From: DYGA01 sp964540695
GTDB taxonomy: Bacteria > Patescibacteriota > Patescibacteriia > S139-126
Length of the DNA stretch: 64,000 bases
Assembly (NCBI GenBank): GCA_964540695.1
Contig: CAZINS010000001.1
Coordinates: 222,566-286,565 of the forward strand
Direction of reading: 5' to 3'
In this document: positions 52,614 to 60,967 of the stretch, piece after piece
Numbering within the stretch: position 1 is the stretch's first letter
How the letters are laid out: every line of letters begins with the position of its first letter
Notes under the pieces: model-generated
What the model was told of the DNA's origin: nothing
Database searches by the model: none
Seen by the model: only the letters and a program-made list of their open reading frames with translations
Made by a program: the position numbers and the translations under genes

Positions 52614-53375
52614 TTATGATATATTTAATATTTCTTGTGCTAGCTCTCCATAAGCCCTGCTACCTGTAGAATTTTTGTCATAAAGTAAAATTGGTAATCC
52701 GTGCGAAGGTGCTTCAGCTAATCTCACGCTACGCGGAATTACTGATTTAAAAATACGATTGGGAAAATACTGATATAGTTCATTCATGACCGCTTCAGAT
52801 AAACGATTGCGTTTATCATACATAGTGATTACTGCTCCTAAAATCTGTAAATCCGGATGTAAATGCGCTTGTACTAAATTGATAGTTTTTAAAAGTTGCC
52901 CAAGTCCTTCCAAAGCATAGTACTCCGCTTGCACTGGAATCAACACTTGATCAGCTGCTACCAAACCATTGATAGTTAGTAATCCCAGTGACGGCGGACT
53001 GTCAATAATAACATAATCATACTTGGTTTTGGCTTCACTTAACAACTGGCGTAAGCGATATTCTCGTTGGGGAAAATTGACTAATTCAATTGCCGCCCCC
53101 GCTAAACTACTATTAGATGGGGCAATATGTAAACTATCTACATTGGTATTACGAATAATTTTTGGAAATTTTTCTGGTGTTACTAAAGCGTGATAAATAT
53201 GCTCATCAAATTCTCGTAAAACTATCCCTAAACCCGAGGAAGCATTGCCTTGCGGATCAATATCAACTAATAATACTCGTTTACCTAACAAAGCTAAATA
53301 GGCAGCTAAATTTACTGAAGTCGTAGTTTTGCCCACACCACCCTTTTGATTGACCAGAGCTATAATCTTGCCCAT
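52614..53375 (-). CDS. parA: Chromosome partitioning ATPase ParA (Soj)
   Basis: 253 residues. Deviant Walker A KGGVGKTTTSVNLA at the N-terminus, VDIDPQGNASSGLG, DSPPSLGLLT (Walker B), and IPRSVRLAEAPSHGLPI at the C-terminus. Works with ParB in segregation. Confidence 0.95.
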   Translation of the reverse strand: MGKIIALVNQKGGVGKTTTSVNLAAYLALLGKRVLLVDIDPQGNASSGLGIVLREFDEHIYHALVTPEKFPKIIRNTNVDSLHIAPSNSSLAGAAIELVNFPQREYRLRQLLSEAKTKYDYVIIDSPPSLGLLTINGLVAADQVLIPVQAEYYALEGLGQLLKTINLVQAHLHPDLQILGAVITMYDKRNRLSEAVMNELYQYFPNRIFKSVIPRSVRLAEAPSHGLPILLYDKNSTGSRAYGELAQEILNIS

Positions 53376-53447
53376 AATAAATAATTGCTAAATTTAACTA
53401 GACATTATTATTATACAATATTTTTATTTATATACCAAAATTATTTA

Positions 53448-53476
53448 TTGACAAAACTACAATATTTGATTAATTT
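53448..53476 (+). promoter_or_regulatory. Promoter upstream of decapitated tRNA-Leu
   Basis: TTGACA (53448-53453), 17 bp, TAATTT (53471-53476). Likely the original tRNA-Leu promoter, now separated from the intact tRNA by the nuclease gene. Confidence 0.6.
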
Positions 53477-53522
53477 AATAAATACGTAATTAAAATTTTT
53501 AAACACAAAATAATATTAATAG

Positions 53523-53564
53523 GCCGCGGTGGTGGAACCTGCCTGCCGGCAGGCAGGTTGGTAG
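53523..53564 (+). pseudogene. Decapitated tRNA-Leu 5' fragment with palindrome in D-loop
   Basis: Matches the intact tRNA-Leu at 53826 over nt 1-15 and TTGGTAG, with the 20-bp palindrome inserted between; nothing of the rest of the tRNA follows. Confidence 0.87.
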
Positions 53565-53582
53565 TCACTTAATATAAAAAAC

Positions 53583-53819
53583 ATGTATTTTGTGTACGCC
53601 ATAAAAAGTATAATAAAAACCTATATATATGTAGGATTGACTAATGATTTAAATAGAAGGGTCAATCAACATAACTATGGTTTAAACAAAACCACAAAGC
53701 CTTATAAACCTTTTAAATTGATACTCTGTGAAACCTATGACACGCGTTTACAAGCCAGAAAAAGAGAAAAATATTTAAAATCAGGAATTGGTAAAGAATA
53801 TTTAAAGAATATACAATAA
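53583..53819 (+). CDS. GIY-YIG nuclease next to tRNA-Leu
   Basis: 78 residues: YFVYAIKS, YIYVGLTNDLNRRVNQHN (YVG and catalytic Arg), CETYDTRLQARKREKYLKSGIG (Glu is replaced by a DTRLQARKRE context). Related to, but clearly diverged from, the tRNA-Pro copies (about 35 percent by eye). Ends 6 nt before the intact tRNA-Leu. Probably the nuclease of the element. Confidence 0.85.
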   Translation: MYFVYAIKSIIKTYIYVGLTNDLNRRVNQHNYGLNKTTKPYKPFKLILCETYDTRLQARKREKYLKSGIGKEYLKNIQ

Positions 53820-53825
53820 AAATAT

Positions 53826-53912
53826 GCCGCGGTGGTGGAATTGGTAGACACGCAGGTCTCAAAAACCTGTGGGCGCAAGCTCATGAGAGTTCGATTCTCT
53901 CCCGCGGCACCA
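53826..53912 (+). tRNA. tRNA-Leu(CAA), CCA encoded
   Basis: 87 nt with a long variable arm. Acceptor GCCGCGG/CCGCGGC, anticodon stem CAGGT/ACCTG with loop CTCAAAA (anticodon CAA), variable arm TGGGCGCAAGCTCAT, T-arm GAGAG-TTCGATT-CTCTC, discriminator A, CCA. Confidence 0.94.
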
Positions 53913-54034
53913 GTAACTTAGTATAAAGAATAAAGTATTAAGTATTAAGGTTAATTAAAAATTATCTTGAATAATTTAATAATATAAGATATAATCTTTA
54001 AGCGTATATAATAATATTTATCAACTAATATCGT

Positions 54035-54110
54035 CGCGGGGTAGAGCAGTTGGCAGCTCGCCAGGCCCATAACCTGGAGGTCGCTGGTTCGAGTCCAGCC
54101 CCCGCTACCA
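54035..54110 (+). tRNA. Initiator tRNA-fMet(CAT)
   Basis: 76 nt with CCA. Acceptor CGCGGGG/CCCCGCT leaves the 1-72 pair unpaired (C-T), and the anticodon stem CCAGG/CCTGG has the GG/CC block of initiators. The anticodon loop reads CCCATAA, so position 33 is C, not the near-universal U. Confidence 0.9.
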
Positions 54111-54111
54111 A

Positions 54112-54188
54112 GGCAGGGTAGCTCAGCTGGTTAGAGCGAGGGAATCATAACCCCTAGGTCGGCGGTTCGATTCCGCCCCCTGTCACCA
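54112..54188 (+). tRNA. tRNA with CAT anticodon (elongator Met or Ile2)
   Basis: 77 nt, one base after the initiator tRNA. Acceptor GGCAGGG/CCCTGTC (G2-T71 wobble), D-arm GCTC/GAGC, anticodon loop ATCATAA, A31-C39 mismatch at the top of the anticodon stem, T-arm GGCGG-TTCGATT-CCGCC, CCA. Sequence alone does not decide between Met and lysidine-modified Ile. Confidence 0.88.
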
Positions 54189-54257
54189 ATTTAGAATATA
54201 GAAGTTTGAATATTGAATATAGAATTTAAAATTTATAATTAATCTTAATATTACCCC

Positions 54258-54746
54258 ATGTTTCTAATCGTGCATACTGCTGCTGCCACAGTGCTATCAC
54301 AACAAACAGCAAATCCAATGCTGGTTTTTTTATTGTCTTTTTTTTCTCATTTTGTACTTGATTTTATTCCTCATGGTGATGAAAAATTGACTGATAGAAC
54401 CAAACCAAAAAATGTACAATTCCGAAAACTTTTTTGGGCAGCTACGGCTGACAGTTTTTTGATTTTTTTATTTTCCGTTTATTATTTACTTACCTTTGCC
54501 CCCACCCATTTTGGTTTGTTTTTTGTGGCCTTAGGGGGAGCAATTCTACCTGACCTTATTTCTGGTTTAAGTTTTGTTCTAAATGGAAGGTTCAATAAAG
54601 ACTATCCTCTGCTAGCTAAATTTCAAAACATTCATAAAACTATTCATACTTTCTTTGAAAGAAATTTAAATTTTCTCATTCCTCTCAAATATGGCCTGAT
54701 CTGGCAAGGCTTTTTCTTTTTGATGTTTTTGAGTCTACTAAAATAA
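54258..54746 (+). CDS. Membrane protein with HxxxD metal-type motifs
   Basis: 162 residues, four membrane segments. SFFSHFVLDFIPHGDE near residue 30 and GGAILPDLISG near 96 resemble the membrane-bound metal-dependent hydrolase (YdjM/DUF457) pattern, but shorter. Function unknown. Preceded by an AT-rich TTGAATATAGAA-type repeat tract. Confidence 0.65.
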   Translation: MFLIVHTAAATVLSQQTANPMLVFLLSFFSHFVLDFIPHGDEKLTDRTKPKNVQFRKLFWAATADSFLIFLFSVYYLLTFAPTHFGLFFVALGGAILPDLISGLSFVLNGRFNKDYPLLAKFQNIHKTIHTFFERNLNFLIPLKYGLIWQGFFFLMFLSLLK

Positions 54747-54754
54747 GTAACTTA

Positions 54755-54784
54755 AAAACTTCCGCTTAAACAGCGGAAGTTTTT
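54755..54784. terminator. Bidirectional terminator
   Basis: AAAACTTCCGCT / AGCGGAAGTTTT hairpin; ends the 54258 gene, and the A-run allows use from the other strand. Confidence 0.87.
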
Positions 54785-54826
54785 ATTATTACTTAACTCC
54801 AGATTCTAAATTCAAAATTCTAGATT

Positions 54827-55939
54827 CTAATCAACTTTTCCCTGAAACCACACTCCCTTTCCCATAACCATTATTAAATGGTGCATTTTTTGCCAAACTA
54901 AATGTAGTAACTGCTCTTCACTTTTATATACTGCCACAGGTGCTTGATCATTTATTTTAGTCATTAGATAATCAACCTGTTTTAAACCATCGCTCAAGAT
55001 AAACTCCATCTGCAATGAATCATCTTCACCAAAACTAGCTGTACTTGGTCCACATTGATATTGATGATCAACCAATAAACATCCCCTACCATGCACTTGC
55101 CACAAAAAATCATTTTCTGCAATACAAGATAAATTAGCTACTTCTCTAGTAAGTTCTGCCTGACAATAAGCAAAACTAGAAATTTGTTCACGGGCTTGCT
55201 GCATAACACCATCAGCTACACAACCAACATCTTGCCAATCTGTGTAAACACAAGCGCAACTATTATCTATTTCGACTTGTTTTAAATTTTCCCCGCAAGC
55301 TTGATTGGTATAATGATATTCCACCTCAGCCACTCCATCACTCTGACAAACTCTATTAATTTCTACCAATTCACACACTAAAGCTTCACAGCCAAAATTT
55401 ACTGCCCGAGGAGTGCCGTGTGACAACTCACTATTTTGCCAAGAGCTATCTAAATTGCCATCATCTACCGGGCACACTCTTTCCATGGTTTGTTTGGTGG
55501 TATTATCACCCGCTGGCCACACCGTAAACACAGCACTATCAATAACTGTTTCTAATTCATTTACCAAAACCATATCAGCACCAGTGTTACTAAGCGAACC
55601 AACATAAAGCTGGTCTGCTACTACTCCTGGCACACTGTCATCATCGGTTCGTTCCAATAAATAATAACCATCTCCCGAAATTAACCCAGTTAAAGCAATA
55701 TCCACACTTCCCCAAAGCAAATGCCAGCCAGTTAAATCGATTTCTTCACTGGTGGTATTTTTAAGCTCAATCCATTCGTCATTAGTACTGACAGAAGTAC
55801 CCATCCAAGCAATTTCATTGATAATTACCGGGGGCTCTTCAAATGCTTTAGCTGGTGATACCAGCGCCGCACCAAAAAAGAACAAAAAAACAAGCAAGGT
55901 CAAAATAAAACCATGCTTAAAATTTACTCTCTCCCTCAT
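54827..55939 (-). CDS. Secreted lamin-tail-domain protein
   Basis: 370 residues. Signal peptide (cleavage about 32, PAKAFEE), lamin-tail domain (about 35-170: VIINEIAWMGTSVSTNDEWIELKNTTSEEIDLTGWHL, DGYYLLERTDD), then a Cys-rich region (about 185-280) with repeated C-x-D/W patterns, and an unassigned C-terminal beta domain. LTD proteins are surface or nuclease-associated; no nuclease motif is seen here. Confidence 0.8.
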   Translation of the reverse strand: MRERVNFKHGFILTLLVFLFFFGAALVSPAKAFEEPPVIINEIAWMGTSVSTNDEWIELKNTTSEEIDLTGWHLLWGSVDIALTGLISGDGYYLLERTDDDSVPGVVADQLYVGSLSNTGADMVLVNELETVIDSAVFTVWPAGDNTTKQTMERVCPVDDGNLDSSWQNSELSHGTPRAVNFGCEALVCELVEINRVCQSDGVAEVEYHYTNQACGENLKQVEIDNSCACVYTDWQDVGCVADGVMQQAREQISSFAYCQAELTREVANLSCIAENDFLWQVHGRGCLLVDHQYQCGPSTASFGEDDSLQMEFILSDGLKQVDYLMTKINDQAPVAVYKSEEQLLHLVWQKMHHLIMVMGKGVWFQGKVD

Positions 55940-56096
55940 AAATTTTATTTAATAATTAGCTTTTGCCCAACTTGGGCAAATTTTTCCTCAAATCTATAAT
56001 AACAAAACAAGAAAAATAAGTAAATAAAAAATTATTAATAACTAATTATTAATAACTAATCATTGATTTAATTTAAAAATTAATTAGTAATTCATT

Positions 56097-56116
56097 CCTG
56101 CCTGCCGGTAGGCAGG
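56097..56116. repeat. Dispersed GC-rich palindrome
   Basis: CCTGCCTGCCGGTAGGCAGG, one base different from the copy in the tRNA-Leu element. It lies in AT-rich intergenic DNA with no tRNA or nuclease. Confidence 0.85.
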
Positions 56117-56185
56117 AGTAATTAGAAATTAGTCATTAAAAAAAATTTCCCAAATTAGTGGAAATTTTTAACTATATTCTATATT

Positions 56186-57679
56186 CTAATTCCTCTCTCC
56201 CGGTGTTGGTGTCTGATATTGCCAATTACCCATACTATCCCGTGACCAACTATCTTGGTACCGGGTTACATTGTAACTAGCTATATCTTGTAAATTATTG
56301 TCAGAGTTAAATAAATATAAAGTATTACCGGTATTTGGTAAAAACTCTTTGGTCAAATTTATCACTGTATATCCATTACCTGGTAAAACGATATCTAAAT
56401 TAAATATAGATTGATTAGTTTTGCCATTGGCTAAATACCAATCAGTCAAATCAACTGGATAAGCGCTTTGATTATAAAGTTCCACCCAATAATCATCACT
56501 TATATTATCAGTGACTAAAGGTGTTTTTATTTCATTTATCACTATTCCCCAATCACCTAATTTAAATTTAAAATCATCCTGCCACCATGTTTTTTCTTGG
56601 ACTAAATTTTTTGGATAATCAACCAATTCAACTCGTAAAACACCTTGGCATTCAGTTTGCCAAAATCTACTAATATCATGACTGGTTAATCCACTGGTCC
56701 AAGCAGGCATGGCTGACACTTCACCGTTACCCAGTAAAGCGTTGTTATTATTACCAGAACTATCATAAGCCACACTACCAGTGCCTTCATTCATACTCCA
56801 AGCCGCTCGCAAATCAAGTCCAGCATCAGCAGGCAAACCTTGGTAATTATTTTTTATTTGCCCATCAGTTAATGCTTGGCCATAAATTTTCATTTCATCC
56901 ATTTGTCCGTGAAAAAAATTGAACTTATCAACCCAAGTGCCAATCAATAAATCATCTGTGGAATTGATGATATAATCTCCTAAACCTTCGCCACTTACTA
57001 ACCACTGTCCATCTAAATATAAATTAGTACTAGTAGTATCCACGGTCACAGCTAAATGATGCCACTGCCCAGTTGGCACTTCCTGATTACTTTCCAAACT
57101 AACACCTAAATTATTCATATCATAAAAATCTTCATAAGCACCAAAATAATTGAAATTCCCACCACCAACATAATTTAATCCAAACCACCAACCAGTCATA
57201 AAATCATTAGTTGATTTTTGCGACAAACTAAAACCATAGCCATCATTAAAAACTGGCATACTATCAAGTTTTACCCAAGTAGAAATCGTAAAACCAGAAG
57301 TTGTAGAAAAATTTAAACTTTCACTATGTGGCACTTGTAAAAAGTCATTTACTCCATCAAACCACAAACCGCCATCACCACTAGTGGTAATAATTTTATT
57401 GGGGTCAGTTAATAATTTTCCAGATATCTCTAAAGTATTAGTGGTATTGACCGGTAAAAATAACTTGCTTGTTTGATAACTATCAACTCCGCTAAAATAT
57501 GTTTCTTGCCCGTTCAATGTATACTTGGTTTCAATTTGCTGACACACTGTTGGTTGATTTGAATCAGGTAAAAAACTTATCCGATATTTTAAATCCATAT
57601 TGCCAGCATTTATAATCTCGACCCTTGAGCTGGTAGAAAAATTGGGTTCAATTCCTGTAACATCCCCGTACTTCTGCAC
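56186..57679 (-). pseudogene. LamG / lamin-tail surface protein lacking its N-terminus
   Basis: 497 residues from the first Met, but the open frame continues upstream into the pilB-like gene and has no signal peptide. A laminin-G/concanavalin-like domain (about 100-290: GGLWFDGVNDFLQVPHSESLNF, ISTWVKLDSMP, HHLAVTVDTTSTNLYLDG) is followed by a lamin-tail domain (about 375-490). The frame upstream (YEFKVQKYGDVTGIEPN) appears genuine, so the gene was probably longer and has lost its 5' end at the junction near 57,690. Confidence 0.7.
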
Positions 57680-58593
57680 TTTAAATTCATAAATTTTTTC
57701 TGATTCATTTCCAAAAGCCGCAAAGCCACCTTGGCGCCATGCAAAGTAGGAATGATTGAGACTCTGATCGGTACTTCTTGGGTGCCGGTATCAAACTGAA
57801 AACGTCCGTCTTGTGGCACCATGTGTTCATCTATTTTCAAATTCGCTAAAATCTTGATTCGCGCCACAATAGAAGCCGCTATATCTTTGGGCAACTCAAC
57901 CATAGTATGCAAAATACCATCTATTCTAAACCTAATTTTTATTTTGCCAGCTTGCGGTTCGATGTGAATATCACTCGCTCCACTATTCAATGCTCGTTCA
58001 ATAATAGAATTGACCATTTTGACTATGGGCACAAACTGAGCCATCTTTTCCACTGAAGTGGTGCTTTCCTTGGCTTCTCTAATACTTTGTTCAATTATTT
58101 TTTCAAAATCATCACTTAAATCGCTCCGGTATTTTTCCAAACCATATTTAATACTTTCTGGCGTGGTAATAAATAATTCAACTTTGCATTTAGTTTTTTT
58201 GGTAAGAAACTCTACCATTTGTTCATCCTCTGGCCGGGTAGTAGCTACGAAAATCATTTGACGCATTTTTTTAAAAACTATCACCTGATGTTGTTCAGCA
58301 ACCTCTTTGGGAATCATACTAATAACTTGCGGCATAATAGTTGATCCCTGTAAATCAGCGGTTGGTAAGTTGTAACATTTACTCAAAACTTCTAACACCT
58401 TTTCTTGAGGAAATCTTTTATCCAATAACAAAGCTTCAGCTAAATATTTACCTTCAACCTGAATATTTTTAATAAATTGTTTACAATCTTGTTTAGATAG
58501 TAAATCTACACTCACCAACCCGTCAGCTAATTCACTGGCTTTGTTGGTGGTAGATGAAAATAATGCCATCATATTAAGTTTTGTTAACGACAA
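57610..58593 (-). pseudogene. PilB/GspE type IV pilus ATPase, truncated N-terminal half
   Basis: 327 residues. Has the GspE N-terminal domain (about 20-150) and the start of the ATPase region: MVNSIIERALNSGASDIHIEP, IRFRIDG, ARIKILANLKIDEHMVPQDGRFQF, RVSIIPTLHGAKVALRLLE. It then stops being PilB-like: Walker A, the Asp and His boxes and the zinc motif are absent, and residues from about 295 come from the neighbouring LamG frame. Non-functional as an ATPase unless the missing part is elsewhere. Confidence 0.85.
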
Positions 58594-58646
58594 AAATTAT
58601 CATTATTCACTTATTTTGTCAAATATATATGAGAAATTTTGGACAA

Positions 58647-58736
58647 ATAAAAAACCCCAAATAAATGCATGGGGCATTGCACACTTATGGCATGAGTTTG
58701 TGTGTTTATTATGAAACTATTTTTTAGATAAGTCAA
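58647..58736 (-). promoter_or_regulatory. Promoter, short leader and terminator before the pilB fragment
   Basis: Minus strand TTGACT (58731-58736), 17 bp, CATAAT (58708-58713), then a transcript start near 58701. A CACAC/GTGTG hairpin and a CCCCA/TGGGG hairpin (58655-58674) with T-run follow, 50 nt before the pilB start. Either an attenuator or a 55-nt small RNA gene. Confidence 0.5.
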
Positions 58737-59002
58737 ATCAAATTACGAATAACTAATTAAGAATCAAGAAGTAAGTATTAAGTATTGGATTATAAACTAT
58801 TTTGGTAATTTGTTTTGTTAATAGTTAAAAATTTGTAAAGTTATAAAATTAATAAAATTGAAAGAATTGTCATTCCCGTTTACACGGGAATCTAGAAATT
58901 AAAATAAATTAAAAATTACAAAATTAGAATTTATTTATAAAATTAATAATAAAAAATTCAATAGTTATTAGTAATTAATAATTAGTAATTAAACAAAAAA
59001 TC
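58675..59002. other. AT-rich intergenic stretch with a dRS3-like repeat
   Basis: About 330 bp without a gene. Apart from the promoter above it holds AAGTATTAAGTATT-type short repeats and one ATTCCCGTTTACACGGGAAT inverted repeat (58872-58891) of the widespread ATTCCC-n-GGGAAT type. Confidence 0.6.
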
Positions 59003-59020
59003 CTAGTGGCTAACCACTAG
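59003..59020 (-). terminator. Terminator after uppS
   Basis: CTAGTGG / CCACTAG hairpin with CTAA loop; on the minus strand it runs into GATTTTTTG. Confidence 0.8.
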
Positions 59021-59070
59021 ATATTTTTCTGTTCTTAAATTCTAGATTCAAAATTCTAGATTCTACTACC

Positions 59071-59760
59071 CTATTTCCCAAATCTCCTCTGCCGACTGTT
59101 GAATTCTGCAATCACTTCTTTGACTTTGTCTTCAGAAAAATCTGGCCAATGATATTTGGGAAAATAAAACTCACTATAAACCGATTGCCAGGGTAAAAAA
59201 TTCGACAAGCGCATTTCCCCACTAGTCCTTACTATCATGTCAGGTTCTGGCTGACCGGAGCTATATAAATAAGCGGAAACAAGTTCTTCAGTTACTTCGG
59301 TTGGCTTGATGTTAGCTGCAACCATTTGGCGAATAGCATCAGTTATCTCTGATCTACCACCATAATTGAAACAGATATTAAAATTCAATACTTCATTATT
59401 TATCGTGGCAGCGACTGTTTGTTGTAGACCTTGAGATAATTTTTTATCTAAATTATCAAGTCTGCCAAAAATCTTCACTCTCACACCGCGTTCATTAAAA
59501 TAGTCCGCCCCTCCTCCTATATTTTCCAAAGCTAATCTCATCAAATAACTCACTTCTTCTTCCTCTCGTTTCCAATTTTCAGTAGAAAAAGCATAAACAG
59601 TCAGGTGTTTAATCCCGTATTTTATACAAGCATCAATCGTGCGTTTAACTGCTTCTACACCTTCTTTGTGTCCAAGCAAAGAAGGTAGCCCACGTGATTT
59701 TGCCCAGCGCCGATTGCCATCTAAAATAATTGCTAAATGATTTAATTTTTTTTCAGACAT
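59071..59760 (-). CDS. uppS: Undecaprenyl diphosphate synthase
   Basis: 229 residues of the cis-prenyltransferase family. IILDGNRRWAKSRGL (catalytic Asp14), GHKEGVEAVKRTI, YAFSTENWKR, FNICFNYGGRSEI, PEPDMIVRTSGEMRLSNFLPWQSVYSEFYF. Makes the lipid carrier used by the LCP ligase, sugar transferase and undecaprenol kinase family gene in this window. Confidence 0.96.
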   Translation of the reverse strand: MSEKKLNHLAIILDGNRRWAKSRGLPSLLGHKEGVEAVKRTIDACIKYGIKHLTVYAFSTENWKREEEEVSYLMRLALENIGGGADYFNERGVRVKIFGRLDNLDKKLSQGLQQTVAATINNEVLNFNICFNYGGRSEITDAIRQMVAANIKPTEVTEELVSAYLYSSGQPEPDMIVRTSGEMRLSNFLPWQSVYSEFYFPKYHWPDFSEDKVKEVIAEFNSRQRRFGK

Positions 59761-59778
59761 AATAAATTCAATGTGTTT

Positions 59779-59807
59779 ATTTTAACTTTACTATCATAAA
59801 AATTCAA
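59779..59807 (-). promoter_or_regulatory. uppS promoter
   Basis: Minus strand TTGAAT (59802-59807), 17 bp, TAAAAT (59779-59784). Confidence 0.65.
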
Positions 59808-59884
59808 GGGAAAAAATAATTATAAATTTTAAATTATAAATCAATTCTTAAATCTTACATCTTAATTCTTAATTCTATCTTTCC

Positions 59885-59913
59885 TTGACTTTTTCTGTAA
59901 AAATAAATATAAT
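59885..59913 (+). promoter_or_regulatory. Promoter of 59971-60380 unit
   Basis: TTGACT (59885-59890), 17 bp, TATAAT (59908-59913), near-consensus. Confidence 0.82.
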
Positions 59914-59970
59914 TCCTAAATTACTTACCTTAACAAAATTATTTATTCACAAATTCCTCGGAGGAAAAAT

Positions 59971-60366
59971 ATGCGAGAAGAAACAGACGTGGCAATCGTT
60001 TTACCTAACAATCACACTTTACCAGATACAGGTATTGCTTATGACAGTGATGGCCGAATCGCTGATTCACCCTTTGCTATTACCTTGGTAAGTGAGATTC
60101 CAATTACACTTTTTTCAGCCAAAAACTTTTTTCTACCATGTGCTTGCGATCAAGCAAGACTCAGGAAAGACTTGCCTGAAGGCAAAACTTACACCATTGG
60201 TTTTGGTGACCCCCTAATCTTATACAACCTAACCCTGGTTGATAAAAATAAAATTCCTGCCCACCTTGATAAATTTACCCGCGAGTACCCTAGAGAAATT
60301 TGGCTATTCCAAACTATTCCTGGCTATTTAGTAGCTATTGATTATGAAGAAATTTTTTTATGTTAA
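59971..60366 (+). CDS. Hypothetical protein, 131 aa
   Basis: Not recognised. Soluble; starts MREETDVAIVLPNNHTLPD, contains FFLPCACDQARLRKDLPEGK and ends IDYEEIFLC. GGAGG Shine-Dalgarno about 8 nt before the ATG. Followed 13 nt later by a small zinc-finger protein in the same transcript. Confidence 0.7.
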   Translation: MREETDVAIVLPNNHTLPDTGIAYDSDGRIADSPFAITLVSEIPITLFSAKNFFLPCACDQARLRKDLPEGKTYTIGFGDPLILYNLTLVDKNKIPAHLDKFTREYPREIWLFQTIPGYLVAIDYEEIFLC

Positions 60367-60379
60367 TAAAGGAGGTTAC

Positions 60380-60580
60380 ATGATACCGGAAATAAGCTTT
60401 GAAAAATTTGAAGACATTGTCCCAGATAACGCCATTTACGGCACCAAACCCTGCTCCACTTGCCGTGGAACTGGCGAAGTACCTGATTCTGGATTAAAGA
60501 ATCCAACCAATAATAACAAAATAAAGCCATACAAAAAAACCTGCCCCAGTTGTAATGGCGCCAAAAGAGTAAAAAAATAA
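60380..60580 (+). CDS. Small DnaJ-type zinc-finger protein
   Basis: 66 residues from ATG 60380, chosen because of a perfect AAAGGAGG 4 nt upstream; a longer frame from 60338 overlaps the previous gene. Contains CSTCRGTGEVP and CPSCNGAKRV, a CxxCxGxG pair as in DnaJ zinc centres, with the two halves separated by about 20 residues. Possibly a zinc-binding or RNA-binding regulator; partner unknown. Confidence 0.75.
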   Translation: MIPEISFEKFEDIVPDNAIYGTKPCSTCRGTGEVPDSGLKNPTNNNKIKPYKKTCPSCNGAKRVKK

Positions 60581-60591
60581 ATTAAACTAAA

Positions 60592-60617
60592 AAGCCGACT
60601 AAACAGCCGGCTTTTTT
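60592..60617 (+). terminator. Intrinsic terminator
   Basis: AAGCCG / CGGCTT hairpin (with inner CT/AG pairs), then T6. Confidence 0.82.
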
Positions 60618-60765
60618 ATTATATTTTAAAAATACCACTTGCCGTAAACATTTTTATTTTGTATTTATTTATAAATTTTGTTTAATGGCAAGGTGAGGTC
60701 ACTCTACAAAAGTAATACTTCGCGAAATTGGACTTCATTAATAAAAGTTATCCCCAACTAACCTC

Positions 60766-60794
60766 TTGACCATATCATTGGTATGCTTTATATT
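60766..60794 (+). promoter_or_regulatory. Promoter of putative small RNA
   Basis: TTGACC (60766-60771), 17 bp, TATATT (60789-60794). Between 60618 and 60765 I see nothing else. Confidence 0.55.
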
Positions 60795-60799
60795 ATTAA

Positions 60800-60876
60800 T
60801 AGTAGGTTGTACATTATATAATCTCAAAACAAAAAAAATTTCAACACACCGATTGCTCTGCAATCGGTTTTCTTTT
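60800..60876 (+). ncRNA. Putative small RNA of about 75 nt
   Basis: Sequence between the promoter at 60766 and a strong terminator CCGATTGC-TCT-GCAATCGG (60849-60867) followed by TTTTCTTTT. No start codon with a ribosome site. Family unknown; free of coding signal and in the opposite direction to the next gene. Confidence 0.45.
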
Positions 60877-60938
60877 GGTATAAATTTTCACTCTCTGCTA
60901 AAAATTCTTATAAAACTTGTCGTAAACATAAATAAAAA

Positions 60939-60959
60939 AGACCGGTATTTATCCGGTCT
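60939..60959 (-). terminator. Terminator of the 60968 gene
   Basis: AGACCGG / CCGGTCT hairpin, T-run on the minus strand. Confidence 0.82.
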
Positions 60960-60967
60960 AAGAATTT

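Larger units (their letters stand above)
53523..53825 (+). mobile_element. GIY-YIG / decapitated-tRNA-Leu element
   Basis: tRNA-Leu nt 1-15 (GCCGCGGTGGTGGAA, 53523-53537), the palindrome CCTGCCTGCCGGCAGGCAGG (53538-53557), D-loop remnant TTGGTAG (53558-53564), TCACTTA, GIY-YIG gene, then intact tRNA-Leu. Same order, same break after tRNA nt 15 and same CACTTA motif as at tRNA-Pro. Confidence 0.72.

Noticed and set aside
51691..53375. Plasmid-type partition locus
   Set aside because: Surrounded by chromosomal housekeeping genes, with ParB of Spo0J type; no replication initiator gene nearby.
53523..53564. A second tRNA-Leu gene
   Set aside because: Only nt 1-15 and part of the D-loop are present; no anticodon or T-arm.
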